Assembly (NCBI RefSeq): GCF_022569295.1
Contig: NZ_JAKFIA010000002.1
Location: forward strand, 818,001-882,000
Reading direction: 5' to 3'
DNA length: 64,000 bases
DNA from: Pedomonas mirosovicensis
Lineage (GTDB): Bacteria > Pseudomonadota > Alphaproteobacteria > Sphingomonadales > Sphingomonadaceae
Part shown: positions 43,813 through 52,813 of the stretch, piece by piece
Numbering within the stretch: the stretch's first letter is position 1
Layout of the letters: each line of letters starts with the position of its first letter
Translations under genes and position numbers: made by a program
The notes under the pieces: model-generated
Told to the model about the DNA's origin: nothing
Database searches by the model: none
What the model saw: the letters and a program-made list of their open reading frames with translations, nothing else

Positions 43813-45092
43813 CTAGCCCGCCAATCGAACCGGGCCTGCGGGGTGCCCAACGACGGACGGCTGATCCGGCTGCCAGTGGCGGCCGACGCCAGCCGACCCC
43901 CGGCCATCCGGGCCAGCAGGGTGACGTAGGCATCCAGCATCCGCTCCGCATCGAACGCGCGGGCGCGGGCCCGCAGCAGCCCGGACTCGCGCGGCTGGGC
44001 CAACCGCCAGTCCATCGCGGCGGCAAGCGCATCCGCATCGTTGATCGGCACCAGCGGGCCGAAACGGCCGTGGGCCAGCACCTCGCGCGGGCCGGTGGGG
44101 CAGTCTGTCGCCACCACCGGGCAGCCGCAGGCCAGCGCCTCGAGGAGGGCGTTGCTCGCCCCTTCCCACGAGGACGCCAGCACGAACAGGGCAGCGCGGG
44201 CGAGATAACGGTGGGGGTTGGGGTCGAACCCGGCCAGCCGCACGTCGCTTGCGATGCCCAGCCGCTCCGCCTCCCGCAGCAATCCTGCCCGCGCCCGGTG
44301 GGAACCTTCGCCCAGAACGAGAAGGCGGCAGGGGCGCGTCTGGCGCAGGCGGGCGAACGCCTGCAGCAGCAGCGGGAAATTCTTCTGCCGCGCCAGCCGC
44401 CCGATGCCGAGGATGACCGGCGGCGCATCGGGCGCAAACCAGGGATCATCCAGCAGCGCTGCCGCCCGCGCCTGCGTCCAGTCGCACGGCACGCCGTTGG
44501 GCACGACCGATACCTTATCCAGAGCAAGGGCGCGGCGCATCTGCCCGGCAAGATCACGCGAGACAGCGACCACATGGTCGGCCTGCCCAAACACCCGGCG
44601 CATGAGAGTGCGGGCCACAAGCGCCCGCAGCGCCTCGCCCACCGCCGCAAGCGGCCTGCCCTGCCGGTGGAACAGGTCATTGCTGGCGCGCATGACGAGG
44701 CGGCAGGGATGGCCGGCCAACGCATTGGCGCGGGCAGCCAGCCAATGCACGTGGTTGCCGCTGGAGAGCAACACCTGCGGCCGGTGCCGCTTCAGCGCCT
44801 GGCCGAGCGCGCCGGCCGCCATGAAGATGGCCAGCGCCCTGTGACGACAGCGCCTGAGCAGGGGATTGGCCTCGGCCAGAGCCAGCACCTCGACGTTTGG
44901 GGGCACTTCCTGTTCAAGCGCGCCCTCGGCGCGGACCACCCACAGCTGGGCCTTCAGCCCGCGCGCGCTTGCGGCGGCGGCGATGCGAAGCGCATTGCGA
45001 ACGACGCCGCTGCCGCGAAAATCATAGACGAGAATGGCAAGATCCGGCCCGGAGCAGACGCGCGCCGGCGTGATGACGGGGGAGAGCATCAT
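43813..45092 (-). CDS. GT4-family glycosyltransferase (probable C-terminal frameshift)
   Basis: Starts at ATG 45092, overlapping the stop of the DUF1134 gene (ATGA). Two Rossmann domains: an N-terminal acceptor domain (DLAILVYDFRGSGVVRNALRIA) and a donor domain with VVPNGVPCDW, ILGIGRLARQKNFPLLLQAFARL and the EX7E motif EGASNALLEALACGCPVVATD, as in retaining GT4 enzymes. Family similarity ends about 43890. The unbroken frame continues to 43350, 438 bp into the antisense of the FkbH-like gene, which is implausible; one missing base in the C5 run at 43897-43901 would give a stop at 43813 and a 426-residue protein, so the feature is drawn to there. Probably a surface polysaccharide enzyme. Co-operonic with DUF1134 and perhaps the two-component system. 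Confidence 0.82.
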
Positions 45093-45748
45093 AGGGGGAA
45101 CCACTGGCGTTTGGGGGTGATTTTGACATAGCCGAGCCGCGCGCCAAGCCGCACGCCGACGCCGCTGTAAACCGGCACGAGGGTGACCGACTTGAGGTGA
45201 TCCACGCCGACATCGCCGCCGGCCCCGACATAGACCCCGGCCTGCGCCATGGGGCGGCGCCCGTAGATGTCCTCGAGGTCGCGCAGGTTGTAGACGAGGA
45301 TGAACACCTTGGAGACGTTGGCTCCGACATCGACGCCGACGGAGGGGCCCTGCCAATAGATGCGCTGGAAGATGTGCCGTTCCTGCGTATCGGTAAATAC
45401 CAGCGTGCCCGAGCCGTAGCGCAGCCCGCCAATGAAGCCGGCGCTCACCTCCTCACCCGCGATGTAGCCGGTGGGCACGCCGAGATCAGCGGCGGCCTTC
45501 TCGATGGCCTCGGCAACGCCGTGGCTGACATCGCCGAAAAACTCATCCGCCGCGGCGATGATGCCGCGCCGCTTGTTTTGCGCCGCAATGGCCACAGCCG
45601 CGGCCTCCTGAGCGGCCGGCGTTTGCCCAACCGGGGGCGCCTCCTGCGCCTGCGCCGGCGCGGCAACGCACAGGTTGAAGGCGCACAGGACGGCCGCCAG
45701 CAGCAGGGCACGGCGGTTCGGTAGAAAGGCGAAGATTCTCAAGCTCAT
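45089..45748 (-). CDS. DUF1134 family exported protein
   Basis: 219 residues: signal peptide ending APAQAQE, a variable Ala/Pro linker, then the conserved DUF1134 core from FFGDVSHGVAEAIEKAAADLG through LRYGSGTLVF, IYWQGPSVGVDVGANVSKVFILVYNL and GVGVRLGARLGYVKIT to the end WFPL. The glycine-rich segments resemble the lipid-binding SYLF/YSC84 fold. Alphaproteobacterial family of unknown function, predicted periplasmic or outer membrane-associated. Its stop overlaps the glycosyltransferase start; it begins 50 bp after the histidine kinase gene. Confidence 0.88.
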   Translation of the reverse strand: MSLRIFAFLPNRRALLLAAVLCAFNLCVAAPAQAQEAPPVGQTPAAQEAAAVAIAAQNKRRGIIAAADEFFGDVSHGVAEAIEKAAADLGVPTGYIAGEEVSAGFIGGLRYGSGTLVFTDTQERHIFQRIYWQGPSVGVDVGANVSKVFILVYNLRDLEDIYGRRPMAQAGVYVGAGGDVGVDHLKSVTLVPVYSGVGVRLGARLGYVKITPKRQWFPL

Positions 45749-45798
45749 GGGGCCGATCTAGCGCCGGCTCATGACGGAACCCTGACAAGCTGCGCCTT

Positions 45799-47132
45799 TT
45801 AACGATGGGCGCTGCGAAACCGCAGGATAACGCGGGTGCCGCCTTCGGGCCGGCCCACCAGCAGGACTGCACCGCCATGCGCCTCCATGGTGCGGCGGAC
45901 GATGAACAGCCCCAGCCCCGCGCCAGGCCCGCGCGCATCGCCGCGCTTATAGGGCTCGAACAGTTGCTCCCGCACGTCAGGGGCGATGCCCGGCCCGTTA
46001 TCCGCCACTATCAGTTCCGGCCCCGGCCCGGCGATCACCTGCACCGTGCCGCCCGCAGGCGAGGCGCGCACCGCATTTTCCAGGATGTTGAGCAGCGCGG
46101 CGCCGATGGCGGTGGCATCGCCGATGACCGGCACCGGCCCCTCGCCTTCCAGAACCAGGGTTATCTCGCGCCCCATGGCGATAGGGGCGTAGCGCCCCAC
46201 CACTTCGGCGGCGATGTCGGCAAGGTCCGCCCGCTCCGTGCCGTCGAGCCGCAGCGCCCCGGCCCGGGCGGAGGCGAGCAGCTGATCGATGCGGCGGGAG
46301 AGCGCCGCCACGTCGCCGCGAAGCCGCCCGGCCACCGGGCCTTCCAGCCGCTCCAGCTCCAGCGTCATGATGGCGAGCGGCGTTCGCAATTCATGCGCCA
46401 CCTCGCCCGCGAAGGCCTGCTGCTCGGCCAGCTGAGTCTCCAGCGCCGCGATGCCCCGGTTGACGGCCCTGACCAGACTGAGCGCCTCAAGGGGCAGACC
46501 GGCTTCCGACAGGCGCCGCCCGCGCTGCTGGGGATCAAGCGCGCGCGCCTCGCGCGCCGCCCGCTTGAGCCCGGCGAGGCTCCCCGGATGGCGAGCACGC
46601 CGACGAGATACATCAGCACGATGACGGGAAGCGTGGGGAACAGGGCCGTCTCCAGCACCTCCGCCACCAGGATGTTGAGCGGGTAGACGCCGGGGCGGAA
46701 GTGGACTTCCGCCAGGATGATGAGCAGCGCGCCATCGCGCGTCCGCATTCGCCGCGCGCCCAGCCAGCGGTTGCCACCGGCATGCTCGTCCACCAGGAAG
46801 ATTTCATGGATACGCCGCACCTGCCGCAACAGGTCAGGCTTCACCGTCAGGTCGCCATCAACGCGGGCCCCTGCCGGATTGACAATGGCATAGCGCACAG
46901 CCGCGAAATCATAACGTTCGGGGTGAAAGTCATCGATGGTGCCGTCCGGCTGCAAGCGGGCGCCGAGAGCATCCAGCACCCATTCAACCGCATCCTCCTC
47001 CAGTTCGCCGATTTCGTCGGGGGTCTGGTAGCTCCACACCGCCCAGACGGACTGGATGGCAACGGCGATCACCGCCGCCAGCGCCAGCTGACGGGCGACC
47101 CGCTGGGCCAGGGTGGAGATGCGGCGCGCCAT
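45799..47132 (-). CDS. Sensor histidine kinase (QseC/PmrB type, frameshifted)
   Basis: About 444 residues after adding one base in the C4 run at 46582-46585. The first frame (47132 to about 46585) has a membrane helix (LALAAVIAVAIQSVWAVW), a periplasmic domain of about 130 residues and a second helix (LFPTLPVIVLMYLVGVLAI). The second carries the dimerisation H-box (AHELRTPLAIMTLELERL), N-box (NILENAVRASPAGG), G1 (VADNGPGIAPDV) and G2 (PGAGLGLFIVRRTME). It lies 2 bp behind the response regulator gene. The signal is unknown. The frameshift is probably a sequence error. Confidence 0.87.
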
Positions 47133-47134
47133 TC

Positions 47135-47803
47135 TCAGGCTTCCAGAAAATAGCCGACGCCCCGCACCGCATGAATGCGCGCGCCGGACCCCGCCTGCTG
47201 CAACTGGCGACGCAGGCGCGAGACCACGGCATCGATGGCGTTGGGGGTGACATCCTGCTCGGCATCGTAAAGGGCATCGTCGATGGCCGCGCGCGGCACG
47301 GTGCGCCCGGCCCGGCGCAGCAGCAATTCGAGCAGGGTCAGCTCCCGCCGGGCGAGCGCGACCGGTTTTCCGGCAACCTCCGCGCTGCGGGAGGCGGTGT
47401 CGAAGCGGATATCCCCCACCTCGATGATGGAGGCAAGGTAGGTCTCCGGCCGGCGCAGGAGCGCGCGCACGCGGGCCACCAGCTCGGGCATGGCAAAGGG
47501 CTTCACCAGAAAATCATCCGCCCCCAAATTCAGGCCGCGCACCCGATCATCAAGCCCGTTGCGGGCCGAGACCACCAGCACGGGGATCGTCTGCCCGTCC
47601 CGCCGCAGGGCGCGGATGAAGGTCTCGCCGTCCTCGTCGGGCAGGCCGAGATCAAGCACCACAAGATCGTAGCCATAGCTGGCGAGCAGGTCACGGGCCG
47701 CTTCCGCCTGCCCCGCCCAGTCGACGGTGAACCCGGCATCCCGCAGCCCCCCGGCCATCAGGGCCGCCAAGCGGTCATTGTCTTCCACCAGCAGCAGCCG
47801 CAT
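47135..47803 (-). CDS. OmpR-family response regulator (QseB/PmrA type)
   Basis: 222 residues: receiver domain with MRLLLVEDNDRLA, phosphoacceptor Asp in DLVVLDLGLPDEDG, Ser in VVSARN and Lys in FLVKPFAMPEL; then a winged helix (about 128-220) with LARRELTLLELLLRRAGRTVPRAAI and VRGVGYFLEA. First gene of a minus-strand operon with the kinase, probably extending to DUF1134 and the glycosyltransferase. It is divergent from the secreted hydrolase across 81 bp that contain CTGAC repeats 11 bp apart. Confidence 0.94.
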   Translation of the reverse strand: MRLLLVEDNDRLAALMAGGLRDAGFTVDWAGQAEAARDLLASYGYDLVVLDLGLPDEDGETFIRALRRDGQTIPVLVVSARNGLDDRVRGLNLGADDFLVKPFAMPELVARVRALLRRPETYLASIIEVGDIRFDTASRSAEVAGKPVALARRELTLLELLLRRAGRTVPRAAIDDALYDAEQDVTPNAIDAVVSRLRRQLQQAGSGARIHAVRGVGYFLEA

Positions 47804-47856
47804 GATGGCGCCTCTTTCTTCCTGGCCTCTCTTGCACCTGCTATGCGGTCAGCAGC

Positions 47857-47872
47857 CTGACTGCAAGCTGAC
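47857..47872. promoter_or_regulatory. CTGAC direct repeat, possible response-regulator site
   Basis: CTGAC at 47857-47861 and 47868-47872, 11 bp apart, in the 81-bp divergent region between the response regulator and hydrolase genes. GTCAG at 47849-47853 also mirrors the first copy. Spacing fits an OmpR-type dimer, but a 5-bp repeat is weak evidence. Confidence 0.3.
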
Positions 47873-47884
47873 GGAGACCTTCCC

Positions 47885-48913
47885 ATGCCGCAACATCTTG
47901 CCGCCGCCCTGCTGCTCGCCCCTGCAATCGCCATTCTCGCCAGCGCTGCCCCCGCGGTTGCCGACACGCCCGCCTACGGCCCCAGGCTGGAGGGGTTCGA
48001 CTACCCCTACCCGGTGGAGCGCTTCGCCTTCTCCTCCCAGGGGCAAAAGCTGGAAATGGCGTTCATGGATATCGCCCCCGCCGGGCAGGCCAACGGCCGC
48101 ACGGTGGTGCTGCTGCACGGCAAGAACTTCTGCGGCGCGACGTGGGAGGCAACGATCAAAACGCTCACCACCTCGGGCTACCGGGTGATCGCGCCGGACC
48201 AGATCGGCTTCTGCAAGTCATCGAAGCCTGAGCGCTACCAGTTCAGCTTCAACCAGCTGGCCGCCAACACGCAGGCGCTGCTGAAGGCGCGGGGCGTGGG
48301 AAAGGCTGTGATCGTGGGCCACTCCATGGGCGGGATGCTGGCCGCCCGCTTCGCGCTGGCCTACCCCGAGACGACGGAGCAGCTGGTGCTGGTCAATCCC
48401 ATCGGGCTGGAGGACTGGCAGGCCGAAGGCGTGCCCTACGCCACGGTGGACCAGAATTACGCAAACGAGCTGAAAACCAGCTTCGAGAGCATCAAGGCCT
48501 ACCAGATGCGCTTCTACTACCACGGCAACTGGAAGCCGGAGTACGACCGGTGGGTCAATATGCTGGCGGGCATGTACCGCGGACCCGGCCAGCAGCAGGT
48601 GGCGTGGAGCCAGGCGCTGACCACCGACATGCTGTTCACCCAGCCGGTGGTGCATGAGTTCGGCCGCATCAAGGCCCCGACCTTGCTGCTGATCGGCGGG
48701 CTCGACCGCACCGCGCCGGGGGCCAGCCGTGCCCCGCAAGAGGTGGCCGAGCGGCTGGGCAACTATCCGGCGCTGGCGCGCCGCGCGGCAGAGACCATTC
48801 CCGACGCCACGCTGGTAGAGTTCCCGGACCTCGGCCACTCCCCGCAGGTGGAAGCGCCCGACCGGTTCCATGCGGCGCTGCTCAAAGGGCTGGCGGCCCT
48901 CACCCGCAGGTAA
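47885..48913 (+). CDS. Secreted alpha/beta hydrolase
   Basis: 342 residues: Sec signal peptide ending APAVADT, then an alpha/beta-hydrolase fold. Oxyanion loop in VVLLHGKNFCGATWE, nucleophile Ser in VIVGHSMGGMLAAR (about 139), acid Asp in LIGGLDRTAPG (about 278), and His in FPDLGHSPQVE (about 319). Resembles epoxide hydrolase/haloperoxidase-like serine hydrolases; the substrate is unknown. Divergent from the two-component regulator, which may control it. A terminator follows at 48919-48946. Confidence 0.88.
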   Translation: MPQHLAAALLLAPAIAILASAAPAVADTPAYGPRLEGFDYPYPVERFAFSSQGQKLEMAFMDIAPAGQANGRTVVLLHGKNFCGATWEATIKTLTTSGYRVIAPDQIGFCKSSKPERYQFSFNQLAANTQALLKARGVGKAVIVGHSMGGMLAARFALAYPETTEQLVLVNPIGLEDWQAEGVPYATVDQNYANELKTSFESIKAYQMRFYYHGNWKPEYDRWVNMLAGMYRGPGQQQVAWSQALTTDMLFTQPVVHEFGRIKAPTLLLIGGLDRTAPGASRAPQEVAERLGNYPALARRAAETIPDATLVEFPDLGHSPQVEAPDRFHAALLKGLAALTRR

Positions 48914-48918
48914 GCAAA

Positions 48919-48946
48919 AAGGGCGCGGCCAGCTGACCGCGCCCTT
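48919..48946. terminator. Bidirectional terminator between the hydrolase and the sugar symporter
   Basis: AAGGGCGCGG (48919-48928) pairs with CCGCGCCCTT (48937-48946) around an 8-nt loop. On the minus strand the stem is followed by five T, so it mainly ends the symporter transcript; on the plus strand the tail is TTCCC. A second, weaker inverted repeat lies at about 48980-49000. Confidence 0.85.
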
Positions 48947-49019
48947 CCCTGAAGCCAAGGGAGTGGAGACCCGCCGTGCCTTCCCGCCCAAGAGGTGGGA
49001 AAGGTGGGCGGTTGTCGTG

Positions 49020-50336
49020 TTACGCCTTGTCCAGGCTATGCTCCTCAAGAGCATGGGTCGGCTTGGAACCCCAGAGCGCATAGAACAGCACGTAGAGTTC
49101 GCACACCGCCGGCAACAGGAACGAGGCCTGCAGGCCGAAGTGGTCGGCCAGCCAGCCCTGCGCGATGACCAGCGCGCCGCCCGCGATCGCCATGATGAGG
49201 AGGCCCGAGCCTTCCTCGGTGAGCGGGCCAAGGCCGCGAATGCCGAGGGTGAAGATGGTCGGGAACATGATGGAGTGGAACAGGCCGACGCTGATGAGCG
49301 ACCACATGGCCAGCTTGCCCGAACCGAAGGCGGTGATGAGCATGACGATGAAGGCGCCGATGCTCGCCCAGGCCAGCACGGTTTCCGGCTTGACGCTTCG
49401 CATGATGTAGCTGCCGAGGAACCGGCCCACCATCATGCCGCCCCACAGCAGGAAGAGGTAGTGGGAGGCTTCGGCATGGCTGAGATTGCCGATCTCAGGC
49501 GACGAGACGAAGTTGATGAACAGGTTGGAGACGCCGATTTCGGCAATCAGGTAGATGAAGATGGCCGGAATGCCGAACACCAGGTTGCGGTGCTTCCACA
49601 GCGAGAGCGACTGGCGCTCTTCAGCCGCTGCGCGGCGCGACGACGGCGCGAAATCCGGCAGCTTGAAGCGCGCGATGATGATGGCGATGACGGCCAGCAC
49701 CACGGCGATGAGGATGTAGGGCAGCTGCACCGACTGGGCATCGGCCAGACGCTCGGCGGCGGTGAGGGTCGCCTCGCCGCCCTCGGCCGAGCCGGAGGCG
49801 CTGCGGGCGAGGATGAGATACCCGCCGAACAGCGGGGCCAGCGTCGTCCCCATGGAGTTGAACGCCTGGACGAGGTTCAGGCGCGAGGATGCGGTCTCAG
49901 CCGGACCGACCACCGCCACATACGGGTTGGCCGCCACCTGCAGGATGGTGATGCCCGAGGCGATGATGAACAGCGCCGACAGGAAGAACGGATAGGACGG
50001 AATCTGCGAGGCCGGCAGCATCAGCAGCGCGCCGACCGCCATGGTGAGGAGGCCAGCGACCATGGCCTTCTTGTAGCCGATGCGCTCGATGAGTTTGGCC
50101 GCCGGCAGCGAGGCGACGAAATAGGCGATAAACCACACCGATTCGATGAGGGTGGTCTGGGTGTAGCTCAGCTCGAAAACCGAGCGCAGGTGAGGCAACA
50201 GCGTGTTGTTGAGGACTGTCGCGAAGCCCCACATGAAAAACAAACTTGCGAGCAAAATCAAAGCGGCGCGGTAGGTCGACCCTCCGCTGGCGCCTTGCTC
50301 GCTATTAACTGTGGTCATTCCAGGAACCACTGGCAT
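49020..50336 (-). CDS. Sugar:H+ symporter, FucP/GluP-family MFS transporter
   Basis: 438 residues, 12 membrane helices. Begins after a polar tail with LILLASLFFMWGFATVLNNTLLPHLRSVFELSY, the FucP signature, and contains ASGITILQVAANPYVAVVGP and FLLWGGMMVGRFLGS. The family imports fucose, glucose, galactose or related sugars with protons. Here it faces an exported aldose 1-epimerase and shares the putative operator with it, so L-arabinose or a related arabinan sugar is the likely substrate (inference). Strong GGGGAGAAG site 5 nt before the ATG at 50336. Confidence 0.93.
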   Translation of the reverse strand: MPVVPGMTTVNSEQGASGGSTYRAALILLASLFFMWGFATVLNNTLLPHLRSVFELSYTQTTLIESVWFIAYFVASLPAAKLIERIGYKKAMVAGLLTMAVGALLMLPASQIPSYPFFLSALFIIASGITILQVAANPYVAVVGPAETASSRLNLVQAFNSMGTTLAPLFGGYLILARSASGSAEGGEATLTAAERLADAQSVQLPYILIAVVLAVIAIIIARFKLPDFAPSSRRAAAEERQSLSLWKHRNLVFGIPAIFIYLIAEIGVSNLFINFVSSPEIGNLSHAEASHYLFLLWGGMMVGRFLGSYIMRSVKPETVLAWASIGAFIVMLITAFGSGKLAMWSLISVGLFHSIMFPTIFTLGIRGLGPLTEEGSGLLIMAIAGGALVIAQGWLADHFGLQASFLLPAVCELYVLFYALWGSKPTHALEEHSLDKA

Positions 50337-50386
50337 ATTCTACTTCTCCCCAATCCCTTGCGCTGTGCGGGGTTGCATTTCTTTTA

Positions 50387-50403
50387 ATTGTCTGAGTAAA
50401 TGC
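50387..50403 (-). promoter_or_regulatory. Putative arabinose-regulon operator, copy 1
   Basis: On the minus strand this reads GCATTTACTCAGACAAT, 16 of 17 identical to 62443-62459 (GCATTAACTCAGACAAT) and 15 of 17 to 62494-62510. Its centre is 58-59 bp from both the symporter ATG (50336) and the epimerase ATG (50453), so one site could serve both promoters. The likely binder is the FCD-type GntR regulator at 57534. Confidence 0.7.
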
Positions 50404-50452
50404 TGTTGAAGCGCGAGTCAACGAACCGTGCACGGGGAGAAAGACAAGAATT

Positions 50453-51610
50453 ATGGCAAATCGCAATGCCCTCGCCGCTCCGATCATGCTTGGAGCCATG
50501 CTCATGACCTTTTCTGGACAGGCCATCGGCGCAGAAGCTGCGCGCGCACCCTTCGGCAAGATTTCAACGGGCGAGGCCATCGAGGCCATCACGCTCAAGA
50601 ACAAGAACGGCGTCTCCGCCAGCATCATCACCTATGGCGCGACCCTGCAGTCGCTGATCGCGCCGGGCCGCGACGGCAAGATGGCCGATATCGCGCTGGG
50701 TTTTAAGGATGCCGCCGCCTACGAGAAGAACGCTAGCTATTTCGGCGCCTCCGTCGGCCGCTATGCGAACCGCATCGGCAAGGGCAAGTTCACCATCGAC
50801 GGCAAGTCCTACCAGCTGGCGCTGAACGACAATGGCGTTGCTGCCCTGCACGGCGGCCCCAAGGGCTTCGACAAGCGGGTGTGGAAGGTGCTGGACGTGA
50901 AGAGCGGCCCGGTTGCCAGCGTCACCTTCGGCTACACCAGCCCGGACGGCGAGGAAGGCTATCCCGGCACGCTGACCGTAACCGCCACCTATTCGCTCGA
51001 TGAGAACAACCAGCTGACCATCGACTACCGCGCCAAGACGGATAAGCCGACCATCGTCAACCTCACCAATCACGCCCTGTTCAACATGGCGGGTGAAGGC
51101 TCGCCCGAAGGCGCGATGGGCAATGTGCTCACCATCCCGGCGGATTACATCACGCCGGTGGACGCGGAGCTGATTCCGACCGGCGAACTGCGGCCGGTTG
51201 AAGGCACGCCGTTCGATTTCCGCAAGCCGCGCGTGGTCGGCAAGGACATCCGCGACGCCAGCGACCCCCAGATCGTGGTCGGCCGCGGCTATGACCACAA
51301 CTTCGTGCTGAACGGCAAGTCGTCGGGCGATGAGATGCACCTGGCCGGGCGGCTGGAAGATCCGGCCTCGGGCCGCGTGCTGGAAGTGCTGACCAACCAG
51401 CCGGGCGTGCAGTTCTATGCCGGTAACTTCATCGACGGCACGATGATCGGCAAGAGCAACCACATCTACCGCCAGGGCGATGGCATCGCGCTTGAGCCGC
51501 AGGTGTTCCCAGACTCGCCGAACAAGCCGAACTTCCCCAACGCCCGCCTCAATCCGGGCCAGGAGTATCACCACAAGATGGCCTTCCGCCTCACGACCTC
51601 GGCGCGCTAA
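50453..51610 (+). CDS. galM: Exported aldose 1-epimerase (mutarotase)
   Basis: 385 residues: signal peptide (LGAMLMTFSGQAIGAEA), then a galactose-mutarotase fold from about 40. Visible are ITYGATLQSLIAPG, FGASVGRYANRIGKGKF, catalytic His in NLTNHALFNMAG (about 204), DHNFVLNG and the closing GIALEPQVFPDSPNKPNFPN with the general-base Glu. Interconverts alpha- and beta-anomers of aldoses. Periplasmic location suggests it readies sugar released outside the inner membrane for transport. Divergent from the symporter with a shared operator; the ABC transporter genes follow 74 bp on, after a hairpin. Confidence 0.95.
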   Translation: MANRNALAAPIMLGAMLMTFSGQAIGAEAARAPFGKISTGEAIEAITLKNKNGVSASIITYGATLQSLIAPGRDGKMADIALGFKDAAAYEKNASYFGASVGRYANRIGKGKFTIDGKSYQLALNDNGVAALHGGPKGFDKRVWKVLDVKSGPVASVTFGYTSPDGEEGYPGTLTVTATYSLDENNQLTIDYRAKTDKPTIVNLTNHALFNMAGEGSPEGAMGNVLTIPADYITPVDAELIPTGELRPVEGTPFDFRKPRVVGKDIRDASDPQIVVGRGYDHNFVLNGKSSGDEMHLAGRLEDPASGRVLEVLTNQPGVQFYAGNFIDGTMIGKSNHIYRQGDGIALEPQVFPDSPNKPNFPNARLNPGQEYHHKMAFRLTTSAR

Positions 51611-51624
51611 GCGCCACCCCATAG

Positions 51625-51658
51625 CGCTGGCCGCCGTCTTCCGCGGCGGCGGCCAGCG
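51625..51658. other. Intercistronic hairpin, epimerase to ABC ATPase
   Basis: CGCTGGCCGCCG (51625-51636) pairs perfectly with CGGCGGCCAGCG (51647-51658) around a 10-nt loop. No T-run follows, so it is probably an mRNA-stabilising or attenuating hairpin and not a full terminator. The next gene starts 27 bp downstream behind a GAGGAGGGGAGG site. Confidence 0.65.
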
Positions 51659-51684
51659 TGAAGCTTTGAGGAGGGGAGGACTCA

Positions 51685-52803
51685 ATGGCTTCGGTCGAGC
51701 TACGCAATATCGTGAAGCGCTTCGGCGGCAACACGGTCATCGACAACCTGTCGCTGACCGTCGCCTCCGGCGAATTCCTGGTGATCCTCGGCCCCTCGGG
51801 TTGCGGCAAATCCACCCTGCTCCGCATGATCGCGGGGCTTGAGACCATCGACGGCGGTGAAATCCGCATTGGGGACGAACGGGTCGATACCCTGCCGCCG
51901 GGCGAGCGCGGCGTCGCCATGGTCTTCCAGCACTATGCCCTCTACCCGCACATGAGCGTGCGCGAGAACATGGCCTTTGGCCTGCGGAACGTGGGCGTCG
52001 ATAAGGCCGAGATCGGCCGGCGCATCGAAAACGCCGCCGCCATGCTGGAAATCGGCCAGCTGCTGGACCGCCGCCCCACCCAGCTTTCGGGCGGCCAGCG
52101 TCAGCGCGTCGCCATCGGCCGGGCCATCGTCAAGGAGCCCAGGCTGTTCCTGTTCGACGAGCCGCTCTCCAACCTCGATGCCGCGCTGCGCGGGCGCACC
52201 CGTGTGGAACTGGCCCGCCTGCACCAGCGCATGGCCTCCACCATGGTGTTCGTCACCCACGACCAGATCGAGGCGATGACGCTGGCGGACCGCATCGTGC
52301 TGATGAATGCCCAGAAGATCGAGCAGATCGGCACGCCCATGGAGATCTACGACCGGCCGGCAACCGAGTTCGTCGCCTGCTTCGTCGGCACGCCCAAAAT
52401 CAACCTCATTCCGGTCTCCATCGCCGCTGATGGCATGCGCCCGCTGACCCTGACGCTGGGCGACGGCGCAAAGATAACCGCCGGGTTCAACCCGGCCCGC
52501 CTGCCTTCCACCACCTCCTACCGGCTGGGCGTGCGCGCCGAGCAGATTATGGTGACCGCGCCGGAAGCAGGCGACACCCGCGGCCAGGTGGAAGTGGTGG
52601 AGCGGCTGGGCGACCGCACGCTTCTCTACGTGAAACTGGCGGACGGCACCTCCGTGGTGGCAGAGGACGCCGCCGCGAGCCGCGCCGTTGAAGGCGATGC
52701 GGTGGGCCTTGGCTTCCGCAATGCGCGCCTGCACCTGTTCGAGGAAAACGGCCGCGCCCACCATGCGGACAGCCTTGAACCGGCAGCCGCCTGCCATGCC
52801 TGA
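51685..52803 (+). CDS. Sugar ABC transporter ATPase (MalK/UgpC family)
   Basis: 372 residues. Walker A GPSGCGKST (about 37), Q-loop VFQHYALYPHMSV, signature LSGGQRQRVAIGRA (about 134), Walker B LFLFDEPLSNLDA and switch His in VFVTHDQIEA, followed by an OB-fold/TOBE regulatory domain (about 240-355). This is the MalK-type ATPase of CUT1 sugar importers. First of a tight operon: ATPase, two permeases, binding protein, all overlapping or nearly so. Very strong ribosome site (GGAGGGGAGGA). Confidence 0.96.
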   Translation: MASVELRNIVKRFGGNTVIDNLSLTVASGEFLVILGPSGCGKSTLLRMIAGLETIDGGEIRIGDERVDTLPPGERGVAMVFQHYALYPHMSVRENMAFGLRNVGVDKAEIGRRIENAAAMLEIGQLLDRRPTQLSGGQRQRVAIGRAIVKEPRLFLFDEPLSNLDAALRGRTRVELARLHQRMASTMVFVTHDQIEAMTLADRIVLMNAQKIEQIGTPMEIYDRPATEFVACFVGTPKINLIPVSIAADGMRPLTLTLGDGAKITAGFNPARLPSTTSYRLGVRAEQIMVTAPEAGDTRGQVEVVERLGDRTLLYVKLADGTSVVAEDAAASRAVEGDAVGLGFRNARLHLFEENGRAHHADSLEPAAACHA

Positions 52804-52813
52804 GGCGCTCGCC

